A stretch of 64,000 nt of DNA from Dissophora ornata (taxonomy: Eukaryota; Mortierellomycota; Mortierellomycetes; Mortierellales; Mortierellaceae), in the NCBI GenBank assembly GCA_025201705.1, contig MU616596.1:1-64000 (forward strand), in the 5' to 3' direction. The notes under the pieces are model-generated. The model was not told the origin of the DNA, searched no databases, and saw only the letters and a program-made list of their open reading frames with translations. How positions within the stretch are numbered: the first letter of the stretch is position 1; every line of letters starts with the position of its first letter. Of the stretch, positions 46,892 to 57,927 are shown piece after piece. The translations under genes were made by a program, and so were the position numbers.

Positions 46892-47716
46892 TATCCGCAA
46901 CCAGAAGAACTTCGTTCTCCCGTGACACCATCCTTTGCGCCTGAATATGCTTCGATGGCCATCTCTGAATCGACCATGTCCTTGATGCCGTCCCTGGCAT
47001 CCACATCGAGCCCTACGCCCTTCACCCCCCTCCAGAACAATAACGGCGATCGTGGTCAGCAGTCACCCACTACACAAACAGGGAAAGGATATGACCCTCG
47101 TATGCAAGGTGGCAAACCCTCTTCTAGGGGTCTTGACTCTGGTCCCTTGTCTCCCCTGTCTGCCCATGAAGACCCCTATGCCGAGAGTTCGTACGGCGAC
47201 GATTTTGGCGCCCCTATCCATAGTCCCTTTATGGGTGCCGCGCCTGGTAGCAGCAGTCCCCAATTCCGTCCTCGTCCAATGCCCGGTGGTTCTTCCGGGC
47301 GACCCTACTCTCCATACTCTCCCCAGCAAAGCCCATACGGCCCGGGTCCATATTCCCAACAAGGGGGTGGGTACCGACCCAATGGCCCTGGACCCGGTTA
47401 TGGTATGGGATCTCCCGCACCCTATGGCAACGGTGGATATGGCGGTGGCAGACCACCACCACAACAAATGCGCGGACCTGGCGGTGGATATGGTCCTTCT
47501 CCGCAGTATGGACGACAAGGTCCTGGTCCTGGTCCCGGAAGCCCTGGATATGCACCACCTGCACAAGGCCGCGGTCCTCCAAAATACCCTGCTCAGAATG
47601 GAGGATATCCTCCAGCCAGAGTTGCAAGCCCGGGGCCAGGCGGGTACCGGCCGCAAGGCGGCTACCCACAGCGCGACCCTGGGTACAACCAAGGACCACA
47701 CCAACGGCCATACTAG
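45575..47716 (+). CDS. One-pass membrane protein with polyQ and Pro/Gly/Tyr-rich cytosolic tail
   Basis: Single-exon gene, 713 residues, starting at ATG 45575 behind a CT-rich leader. I do not know a named family. Residues 1-72 are Thr/Ser/Ala/Pro-rich, as in the heavily O-mannosylated ectodomains of Wsc/Mid2-type wall sensors. Residues about 75-96 form one hydrophobic segment (GGIAAGAVVLVALVGLVFY) followed by KRRKR, so the long C-terminus should be cytosolic by the positive-inside rule. There is no cleavable signal peptide, so the segment would act as signal anchor. The tail has Tyr/Asp clusters (SQDYYNDDNKK, ENDYYDDGLVHDYYSGD), two long Gln regions (46510-46663, 46846-46892), and a C-terminus rich in Pro, Gly, Tyr, Gln. 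A sensor or adaptor at the plasma membrane is plausible, not shown. Confidence 0.85.
46510..46663 (+). repeat. Interrupted CAG/CAA repeat (polyQ with PRQ interruptions)
   Basis: About 150 bases of CAG/CAA codons broken at intervals by CCACGG/CCACGA (Pro-Arg) units, in the membrane-protein gene. Confidence 0.85.
46846..46892 (+). repeat. CAG polyglutamine tract
   Basis: A nearly pure CAG run, a second polyQ in the tail of the membrane-protein gene. Confidence 0.85.
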
Positions 47717-47961
47717 ACTAGAGAATTCTGGACGCCTCATTAAAAAAAAAAGAAAAAAGAAAAATCCCCTGCAAGAATGATTGTTGTTTCTGTTCCCATT
47801 CTGCACTCATTGCGGTTAAATACTCGGCCTAACCTGCCTACAGAGCTTTGCTGCCCTTTGTACTTGTCTTGATCACGTCAAAGACAACATATTTGTGAGG
47901 TTACCAAAGCGCCTCGACCCGTGTATAAAACGAACAATTATACCGATTTTAATATTTTACA

Positions 47962-50900
47962 TCAGTCCTTTGACGCATTAGCAAAGTCATAATCTAGTGT
48001 CTGCTTCACGTAGAACAGCATGTAGCTGATTTTTTTTTTTTTTTTTTTTCAATGCAAATCCAGAGCAAGTTAAAACAGTCGTTAGTTTCTTTACCACACA
48101 CTCGAAAACACACCGGTAGAATTTTCAATGTGGTATTTAACATATCCATGAACTTACGCCTTGCTCTCCAAAACATCCTTCTGTGTCGCCAGCGACACCT
48201 TGTGGTCGTCGAGCGAGAACCACTGTGATAAGTGATAAGTTCCATAAAAAAAAAAAAGCCGTTGTTAGGATCTTGCTTATTCTGTTGTAAGGAACAAGGT
48301 CCACTTTTTGGAATCTGGAGCGACCTTGAGGAGGAAGGGAAGGCCTTTTTTTTTTTTTTTTTTTTTTTACCTCTCCACGGTGCTTGGCAAAAGCTGTGTA
48401 GTGTCCAGTATCCATCTTTCCCTGATGGTTGATCACTGCGAACAGGTTATAGACATAAGTCGGGATAGGCTCCACAGGAGCGTTATTGGGCGAGGATGAG
48501 GATGAAGTCGAGGAAGGCGTGATAGGCGACCCATTTTCAGAACTTGCTCCTCCATTTAACTTCTGCGACGCATCTTGCTTGCTCTTCTTCAGTTTGCGGG
48601 CTGAAGTCGTGTACTGGGTCATATCCAGCTGTGCTGGAAACTTTATCTTCGTCTCAATCTTCGACGCTCCCATGGAGTGCTCGAAGCGCTATTTGGCGCA
48701 CGAAGAAAGAGGAAGTTGTGCGTACACGTTAGCAAAAATTTGAAAAAACAACAAACCATGTTAAGACTGGATCATTTACCTTCAACTGGAAGCTCAGAAC
48801 TGGAGGAATGATCTTTATGGAAAGCTGCTTTGACGCCTCCTGTCCTGTCTTGCGACACACGCTGCAGTAATACTCGTTCGTGCCCAGTTTTTCTTTGTGT
48901 GTGTATCTGAAAACAAGATATAGCGACATGAATGTCAATATTTGCCCTTTCTAATCAATGGAACCAGTGTACTTTCGTCATAAGCAAAGTTCAAGGTCTT
49001 ACCTATCAAGGCAGTCTGCCAAGGAGTTTGGTCCGTCATTTCTCTCATCACTCGCTCCACGAACCTTGTTCACACCCGATTTACTACGCTTCGTAGGTCG
49101 CAGGTCTAGTGAGATGTCCAGAATTGGATCGAACGCAGATGTCACGTTTTCGCAGGTATGACAGGTGACATCCGACTGCAGTTCTCCGGCGAACGTCTTG
49201 TGAATCACACAGTTGCAGTGGTGCATCTTGGCGCCTATTATTGATGAGAGTCATAGAAAGAGACACACACATATTAATGCATTGGACTCAGGAATATTTA
49301 CTCATAGGCAGGTCGGCAAATTTGAACGTACTTGGCGACTTTGCGTGGATCTGATTCAGGGCGCTGATGAAAAATTCGTGGGCATCCTGCTGAGCGTATC
49401 CTGCCAGATCGGATGACGACATCCACATTGTGTGAAGGAAGCTGCATGGGCCATACGGAATCTTGACACCAGAGTAGAACTGAACTCGTGAAAACGCCAT
49501 GGGTACTTTAGCTGCTTGTCAATCACTTTCCTCAATGCATGTGTAAAAAGTGGTCCCCTTTGCATACCTGGGAGAAAAGCTGGTCCATCTCGCAGCCCAT
49601 ACAATCGCTTTTGACCTCGCATCTTTTGGAGCTGTGTTGGTCGCTCAAGAAATAGCTTCGCAGCAGCGGGTTGTGAATGAAGCATTGGAGAATCACGTTC
49701 ATAAAGCAGGTAGAGCCCATATTACGCAGACCGCGGAGGCCTAAAATAAATGAGCCATATGCACAAAGATCGAGCGTACATCACGCGTCAGCGACAAAAC
49801 GAGCGTATCAACATACTGGGAGCAACATAGTACATGCAGAAGACGCGAGCTTCGCTTTACCCTGGCAGACTTGTAATCTCGTCCCAGCTTTAATTGCCGC
49901 AGCTTCCTTGTTCCCAGCATGCCATTTCGTGTATCGCTGTCGTTTCTGCCCTGGCTCTGTTTGAAGACAACGTGCCAATTGATCCGCAGCGTGAGTTGCG
50001 AGGAACAGTCGCCAATAGTTATGTGGCAGTTTGATACGACAGAGTCACTCTACCTTGCACCATCGAAATGATCTCCGAGCTTCTTATGATTTCACTGTTG
50101 TGAATCCCTTCAAAATCACGGTCGTACACAAAATCCTTGCACTGATTGCAGTAGAGACCACATCGACTGATTTCCATGGCTAAACACAATAAATTTCCGC
50201 AGAGAGGGGGGAATATGAGTAAACGCGACAGAACGGCAAAGACGTATCAGAGAACAACAAGCAACGCTATCGACCACAACTTACAAAATGTGTGTCCTTT
50301 GTCGTGTGAATGTTGTTGAGAATGCTCGCTCTTCCAGCAACCGACATAGACACAGTGCAGACACGCCTGGATCCTTCCCAAGGGTGTTTCGCACGTTAGA
50401 CACGACGGCGTCGGCAATTGAGGTGCCTGTTTGCCATTTGGCGGATTGTCCTATCGACGAGAATCGGCCAAAAGTCGTTAGTGAAATTGATTAGAGCAAC
50501 AATAGAGTCTAGCAGATCTATCTATCAAAGGGGGGTTGGACGTGGTGGTAGTTTGTCTGACCGTGTGGCCCCACTGCTCTTTACAATGATCTCTACCAAG
50601 ATCCAAAGGTTAACGTTTCAGTTGAATGATGGAACTATCCTCTTGTGCTATGCTCCATCTTGCATGTTCAAAAGAAACAGGTACATCCTAGATCCAGGCA
50701 CGATCGAGCCACATTGAGCTTCATGGATGGCTTTCCGAGCCATCTCTTGTCCCGTTATGCAGGAGATCACATAACCTTACTTGGGGAACGCAGAAAGAAC
50801 AAAAGGCATTTTCAAGTACTTGCCTCATTGTTTCGGGACCTCTTCTTGTCCTTTACAGGAAGGATACCGAGGGCGTGGCGGTGCTTGTAGTGAAGGCTGT

Positions 50901-51060
50901 ATCGGGCAAGAATTTGGTAGTTGCTAAGGATCTCGCCATTCTTCTTGAAGGGCTTCAAGTGTGGACAGCCATGGGAGGTAGAATGGTCACCAGGGAAGAA
51001 ATCCTGGGTCAGCAACCTGGTAGTGGGGACGAGAGGAGGTGAAGAAGGTGTTGCTGACAT
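47962..51060 (-). CDS. UBP8: SAGA deubiquitinase Ubp8/USP22
   Basis: Ubiquitin-specific protease of the SAGA coactivator that removes ubiquitin from histone H2B. Eleven exons (51060-50857, 50450-50285, 50179-50054, 49956-49861, 49740-49568, 49479-49302, 49234-49003, 48906-48780, 48688-48371, 48222-48158, 48025-47962) join in phase to 582 residues; an upstream in-frame ATG at 51144 would add 28. The zinc-finger UBP domain has CPHL, CLTCETPLGRIQACLHCVYV and GLYCNQCKDFVYD. The USP core has the Cys box GLRGLRNMGSTCFMNVILQ (catalytic Cys about 209), AGYAQQDAHEFFI, zinc pairs CHTC and CSVC, then QLKRFEHS, and the His box HQGKMDTGHYTAFAK (His about 530) with WFSLDDH. A Ser-rich insert of about 45 residues precedes the His box. 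Two introns contain long poly(A) tracts on the coding strand. Divergent from CLEC16A. Confidence 0.94.
48030..48049. repeat. T20 homopolymer in a UBP8 intron (A20 on coding strand)
   Basis: The run lies 5-24 bases upstream of the last 3' splice site, where a pyrimidine tract would be expected. Confidence 0.9.
48346..48368. repeat. T23 homopolymer in a UBP8 intron (A23 on coding strand)
   Basis: Directly follows the GT of the donor of intron 9, so the intron begins GTA followed by a pure A run. Confidence 0.9.
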
Positions 51061-51982
51061 TGCAGGTGAGGTTTTGGGGGGTAGTAGGGTAGATGAACGA
51101 GGAAGCAGCAATGGAATGAAAGCGTTGTTGGCAGGTTGCAGCAAATGTTACGTCGCCCTGAAACGAGGAATAGTCTAAACAAGGAAGCGGTGGCAAATGT
51201 CGCACGAACTACGCAGAGCAGTGCCTGCGAGAGGGGATGTGGATGGATGACTGAGAGGAGGACAGCAGAAGCCCAGGAGAGATGCACCAATGCTCGATCC
51301 GAGGGATGCCAGGTGGACGCGCGGGGGAAGGCGAGACGGATGGGGGCGAGCGTGTGTGTGGATGGGATGGAATGATGGAATGATGGAAGGGAACAAAGCG
51401 GAGGTGATGCATGCACGCACGCATGCAGAATCTTGTCGTCTGCGACGTGCTCAGGCTCAGCTCTGCTCAGCTCTGCACTCTCGATTGGACCGTCGGACTG
51501 GGCTTGGGCCGCACGAAGGTGGTTGTCGCAGCCAGTGCAGCGAACACCATTGGTCTTCTTTCATGTTCTTTCTTCATTTCATCATCAACGCCTGTGCTCC
51601 ATTCACATCCTCATCGCCCGCCTCTCGGCTCATCCGCTTCTCCGCCGTGTCCATCCTCCATTTGTCTTGATTCGCTCCATCGCTCCTCTGGGTATTCTCA
51701 TTCATCCTCGCCTCAGCCCGCGCTGTTTTGCCCCTCACTCGCTCTCGTGGCGCTCTTTCTCCTCCGCAACGGCACACTTCGCAGCTCATACCTCCGCGCC
51801 ACACGCCTCACGCCTCGCGCCTCACACGCCTCACACGCCCTGCTTTGTGCCAACAGCCTCTGTGCGCACAGCCCGACTCTCTTTCACTCTCCTCTGCTCT
51901 GCTCACCTCCTTCGTCCTCCTTTCAACAATTGGCCGACAGAAACTGTCCTCTATCGCTTGCGGCTGATCGCTCCTCTCTGGC
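51061..51982. promoter_or_regulatory. Divergent promoter region of UBP8 and the CLEC16A homologue
   Basis: About 920 bases between the two starts. The half next to the plus-strand gene is strongly CT-rich (about 51560-51960), as expected for a leader. The half next to UBP8 is GC- and purine-rich with ATGGATGG-type direct repeats. No specific sites are claimed. Confidence 0.55.
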
Positions 51983-54523
51983 ATGTTCAACCTGCTGTGG
52001 AATAAGCCCAAGCCAGAACGTTTCAGTCTCGAGAACCTAAAGTATGTGCTTGCCTCCTTGTCAATCAACTCAAACGACCACCTCCAATACCGAATGTTGC
52101 AATGTGAAAAACGCGTCCGTCAATGTGCCAGCCCTCCAAATCGGGCGCTGTTGAGGACGCGGATCCAAGAGGAAAATAAAAAGGCCGATATCATTTTCCT
52201 TTGGATCCGTAGTCTGACTCGACACGGGGTCGTGTCATCAATATACATCCCCTCTCGCCTTGCACTCTCCTCATCTCGCGACCACCTTTCCTCTTACTGT
52301 ATCCCCTTTGTATCTCGATACTACCTCATCTCCCTCACTTCGTTTTGTCGCGATGATTCCCAGCCGATGGACATTGCACAAAGCGACAGGCCGACCAGCA
52401 AATGTGAAGAATTATCTTGTAAATTTACGATCATTCGTTATCAGGATTACCGTCTGTGACCCTTGTAATTCTTCCGACAACCACACCGTGCATGGTGCAT
52501 TGCGCCCAACTTACTGGACCTTAGGCCCCCCGTACTATATTGGAGAGATCAACAGCTGCTAAATACCTGATGATGCACTTGTCTAATTTCTGTTTAAATC
52601 GTGCTCATCATGCTACCAAATAAATTCGCTGCAATAGATTACTCTGCGAGCAGCTTCAACGTTTTTCAGGGAATGCAAACGAGGATAGTATCGTCAGCTG
52701 TCTGAAGGAGCTAACTCAACTCCTGATCTGGGGGGATCAACACGACCCGCTTTTGCTGGAGTAAGTATGCGAAAAAAAGGGAATAGCAGCAGCAACAGGG
52801 GAAAAGGGAAAGAGCTCATCGCCGAATGCACACCACAAAAGGAGTGGTTGCACATAGCACACGAAAAAGCAGAACTGTTGTTTTTGTTTGTGCTGTCCGT
52901 ACCGCTTGTGCCTGACGAGCGCTCGTGTTCAACCTCCTTCCCCTTTTTTCTTTTCTTTTTGCTTGGGCGTCTCATAATTAGGCATTTCTTTGAGGAGAAC
53001 GTGCACTGGCACTTTCTCGAGATCCTTCAGAGCAAACACGATGGATCGTTGATCGTTCAAGTGCTACAGACCCTCAACATCATGTTTGAGAATGTCCGGT
53101 CGCAAGAATCACTTTGTGCGTAATATTTGACGCGCACGCCGCTGCTCCGGATGACTTTTTTGTGATATTCGACACACACACTGACCTGGAGGTTTATTTC
53201 CTGTTATAGATTTCTTGCTTTCCAATAACTATGTCAACCGGGTCATCTGCCTCAAGTATGACTTTTCGAATGATGAGATCCTCGCCTACTACATCTATCT
53301 CCTCAGGACACTGTCGTTCAAACTCTCAAAGGACACCATCTACTTCTTTTTCAATGAACATCTGGATGACTTTCCACTGTAAGGCCATTGATCTCACTGG
53401 ACATCTGAAGGTTTTATTCCGGATTGCAGGTCAAACGACTAAAAGCATTTCCCCCCCTTCTCTCTGTGCGATATTTGACGTGTGGGCAATAAGGTACTCG
53501 GAGGCGATCAAGTTTTTCAATCATGAGGAGAGCATGATCAGGATCGCGGTACGCGTTATCACGCTGAATGTCTACAGCGTACACGATCATCAAATGCAGG
53601 ACTTTATCCTGGATCGGACCACGACGACCTACTTTTCCAACTTGGTCTGGTTCATTGGCAATTACGGAACGACGGTCAACGACATGTTACTTCATTCAGG
53701 GTATTTAAAATGACATTATAGTGATAATGTATGAATCCGCCTTGTTAGCCTAGTCCGGGGATTGATCGCTTACCTCTCCAACACATTGTCCTGACATTGG
53801 ATTGATAGAGAGAGCGAGTTCTCGAGAATCAATTATTATCTAGCAGAGCACATGGATTGTTTCTACTACGTGAATGACATCATCGAGCTGGAGGTGCCAA
53901 AGATCAATAAGATCTTGATCTCCCATTTGCTGAACCGGTTGCTGAGGCCCATGTATTTGGACAGTCTGCTCCCAGTGAGCGCACAAGGGTCGTCTACAAG
54001 CAAGTCGTCTGTAAGCGGAACACCAGCATAACTACGACCTGTTTCTTATCGATCTAAGATCTGTATACACTGACATACTAATCACCTCTCGTTTGCTATT
54101 CACTTGACCTAGGCTCCAAAGTTGATGCCGTTGGTAGCGCTGTCGCTCATGTTGCATGCCCTTCATGTACTTAAACACGCGCCCCTTGTTTCTGCTCTGG
54201 CCTCGACACTATTCTCCAACCAGCACTACTCGTCTCACGGTCAGCATCAGCATCAACATCAACACCACTCTCACTCTCATCTTCGTCGATCGCCCTCACC
54301 TCTTATTCTTGGAGTACAGTCAGTATCTCCAGAATCCAGTCGACCTGCTAGTCCAGTTACCTCCAAGTTTCACTCATTCGGCCTGCTGGGATCCAGTCCT
54401 GCTAGTTTGGACTCCTACTTTCCTCTGCTGAGCGCTCCAGTGCCACAAGCTCGCCTGAACCCTCAACATCCCTTTGCACCACCATTATCACACTCTCCAT
54501 CTCCCCTACCTACAGGAGGACTT

Positions 54524-54564
<41 letters not shown>

Positions 54565-57500
54565 CCAACAAAATCCATACAAAGTTTCAATTTACGAATA
54601 CTTGAGTCATGTCGACAGTGATCGCCTTGTGCTGCCAGCTTTGACGTTGATCTATCTTTCGGGCCGCAATCCTGGAGTGATGCCCGATGTTTTGCTAGGT
54701 ACTGATATATACCCGCAACGGTTACTCAAGAACCGGCTCCTCATGGTAAAGAAAAAGAAGAATAGAAAATGTGATTTAACTGAAAGGGCCAAGGGCTAAT
54801 ATTCTTTTCCTTTTTTTTTTTTCAAGGGTAATCTAATGTCTGCGTCAGAGCCACCAACAAAGAATCTACTACTAGGAGCAATTTCCATGGCACGAGAGCA
54901 TTCCGGCGATTCAATACTAAGTAACCACAGTGCAGGAGCTGGGGCTGGAGTCACCACACTCTGGAGCGCTACGCCGCCAGGACCAGGAGGACCGTCTACC
55001 ATCAGCGGCAGTCTCTTTGGTGCTGGAGGGTCTGCAGCCGCTGCCCGCATGAGGACCAAGACTGAATCGCCACTGTTCGAAACAGAGGAGGACAACGAAG
55101 AAACACGAGAGACGGAAGAACTTCTAGCCTCAGAGGTTCCAGAGCCAACTCTGCCACCCACCTCGCCATCATTGTCATCATCCTCGACCGTATCAACGCC
55201 ACAGCCACGAGTACTGTCAAGTAGCTTAACAGCGCTGATAGCCAGTTCTTCAGCAATGCCCAGGCATAATTCGGCAGATGGCGATGCTTTTAGTAAGGCA
55301 AAGTCAAGATCTAATACGCGGAAGGGTAGCAAGACCGCGTCGTTACTAGGACCTATCTTGCCCTCCGCTACGCCAGAGACTCCTGAGCGGGGAGAAGGAG
55401 AGGGAGATGAAATGGGACAAGAGTTGCGGCCGGTTTATACGTCAGAACGCGATCGGATGGCCAGCAATATCTATCCATCCTCTGATGAAGATGAGGCTGT
55501 GGATCAGGAACAGGTGTTTACTATACCACCACCTTTACCACCTCGGCCCAAAGATGAGAATCAACAGCAGCAGAAGGATAAGACAGGGTCAATGCAGGAG
55601 TCCGTTGGTACGCAGGTCGGACCGACGATTCAAAATCGGGAGGACCTGATTGATCGCTTCATGGATATTATTTGTGGGCTACCAGAATCTGGGGCCCATC
55701 GCTTCAGAATCATCACTATCCAGATGGCCACTGAACTGTTGGTCGAATTTGTGCTCACAAGGGGCGGCGGCGCTGCCAACACCGGTGGTGCTACCAGTAC
55801 CGCTCTCAAGGAGAGTCAGAGCAATAGCGCTGCTCAGCAGGCGGCAGAGATTCGACTAGGAGTGACTCGTCTGCACAGGCTAGCCCTGGCAGAGGCACAG
55901 TTCCGAGAACGGGTGCAGAAGGGTATCAGGGGTTTGGAGTGCAAGAAGAGGCGCGGCTTTGGTCCTGACGCTTCTCATTCTCAGCCACTGGGAATGTTGA
56001 CCGGACGAGTAGAAAGGGCTTTGACGGAATCAAAAAGTAAGTAATGCCTTTTTTTTTCTGACGAGAATTGCATGGGTCAAGCACAGTTTAAATTTCACAA
56101 GACACTGACGCCTCTATAAACATGTCTATAGTTGGTATCGACAAGCACGTCGTTAATATCATTGCCGAGTCATCCGTGATCTACGGTCCGGATAAGGATC
56201 TGGACAAGGAACCTGATCTGGACCCAGATTCTGAGATGATCGCACTGTTTGGCCTGGACTCAGATTACACCCACATGGAACACGAAAGACCTGCAGCCGA
56301 TGACAGCAAAAACCATCATGATCGACCCCTTACCAGCTCCACCGGATCGAATGTCAGAGACGAAAGGAGGTCGAGGATAAGGAGCACGATCAAAGCCAAG
56401 ATGCAAGGTGTCGCTAGTTCAGCGGACTCTAACAAACAACAACAGCATCAAACTACAGAGTGCACGTCCCACCCACGACAGAGTCGGTTGACCAGTCTCC
56501 AGCGTCTAGAGGCTATGGTGATCAGGTACATTAAGTGGCTCCACCTCTTGATCCAGTCTCGACAGCTCTTGTGTCGCAAGGCTGCGGTGGCTCTTGTGGG
56601 ATCTCCACTTCAACCCACCCTTGTCACCACGACAGTCTCTGCGGACCCTGGTACGGACTCGGCTAACGCAGACTCGCCGTCGATCTCCATCACTGAGACT
56701 CCTTCAACTTTAGCATCAACCACAGAGTCGACGCCAACACCAACGCCACTAGGACGGCGACCAAGCGATCTCATGGGTGTTGGATCGGTGACCCCAGGTG
56801 CAGTGGCGTCTGCTCACAAAGGTCTTCAAAAGGCTCTCGCGACCACAGCTACAACGACCACCACAGCTCTTGTGGGCGCAGACTCGGCGCCTTCGAAACT
56901 AGTTAGACCGGCTGATGAAGGGGGTCCATTATCCGTCCCTTCGCAAAGCCCCACTCCATCAGCGACAACAGATTCGGCACTGATATCTGCAAATCCATCT
57001 GCATCCTCATCTACATCCTCTCTGACGTCCCTGAATTCTTTCCCTGCCGGAGCTTCTGGTGCAGTTTCTGCAACACTCTCTCAACCTGCTTCGGGGACTG
57101 CCTCCGGAAGAGTCATCGGATCCAGGTCGCTTTTGACAGCGACTGCTGCGCTCGAGGCTGCTGCCAATTCCTCAAGCCCTGCTACAGCCAGTACTGCCGG
57201 AGCACACCCATTCATTAACGATATGCTTACGAACCATCTGGATCCACTGAGCGCCAGTGTCAGTGAGGCCATTCGAAAGAGCGGCGCGCGGATCAAGAAG
57301 ACCGTCGTCGACCCACTCTCGACCAGCAGCCTCTTCAAGGCTTCTTCTCTATCGTCCACATCATCGCACATGGCTGCTGGACAAGAAGATGCCACCACTA
57401 CTGCAAATAGAGGATTCTATCGTCCGTCAGTCCCATCGTCAGCTGCATCTTCTGTCGCGTCAGCGACGACGAAGCCCAGTTCAAGTGGCATGCGGCGCTC

Positions 57501-57795
57501 ACTCTCCACCTCTAGTTCTTCGAGCTCCCATTCTGTGGCTGTAGTTATCTGTACAGCCCCGGGAGCTCCCGAGGCTGGGTCTGTGAATGTGCGTTCGGGA
57601 CGGATGAGCGAGGATCACACGACGTTAAATGAAGCTACTCCACTCAACAGTGGAACCAATACCCACAAGACTACTAACGAGGATTCGTTCAGAAGCATCC
57701 TGGATCCAGGACATCCGATCCATCAGACGGACGACCAGGTGAACAAGATCCTGCAGACCCTGGGATTGACCTCATCTTCAACTTTTGGTGAATAA
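51983..57795 (+). CDS. CLEC16A: CLEC16A homologue (endosomal/mitophagy regulator)
   Basis: Homologue of animal CLEC16A/Ema/GOP-1, a membrane-associated endolysosomal protein that promotes endosome maturation and mitophagy through an E3 ligase. Nine exons (51983-52041, 52638-52760, 52982-53115, 53210-53378, 53494-53700, 53809-54010, 54113-54745, 54827-56036, 56132-57795) join in phase to 1466 residues. The FPL domain is clear: RFSLENLK, then LIWGDQHDPLLLE, VLQTLNIMFENVRSQESLYF, LLSNNYVNRVICLKYDFSND, SEAIKFFNHEESMIRIAVR and TTYFSNLVWFIGNYG. Later, LMPLVALSLMLHALHVLKHA and DLIDRFMDIICGLPESGAHR match the helical repeats. Long Ser/Thr/Ala-rich inserts and a 13-Gln run separate the blocks, and the C-terminus from about 56560 is almost all Ser/Thr/Ala. 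Intron 1 is long (about 600 nt). Convergent with the F-box gene. Confidence 0.92.
54524..54563 (+). repeat. CAG polyglutamine tract (13 codons)
   Basis: Nearly pure CAG repeat inside exon 7 of the CLEC16A homologue, in a Ser/Pro/His-rich insert. Confidence 0.9.
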
Positions 57796-57927
57796 AAAAC
57801 CATTTATTTATTTTTATTACTACAGAACAGACACTGACATGACAAAACGTCGCAAAGATAGAGCAGATTATTATTATTATTTTTCTACAAAGCTCCATAG
57901 CGTAATAAAAAAAAAAGAAAATATAAA

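Noticed and set aside
46359..47006. Ala/Val- or Cys/Leu-rich minus-strand frames
   Set aside because: Antisense shadows of the polyQ tracts in the membrane-protein gene.
54746..54799. Stop at 54799 as the end of the CLEC16A homologue
   Set aside because: A donor after ATG at 54745 joins in phase to 54827, where family-like sequence continues.
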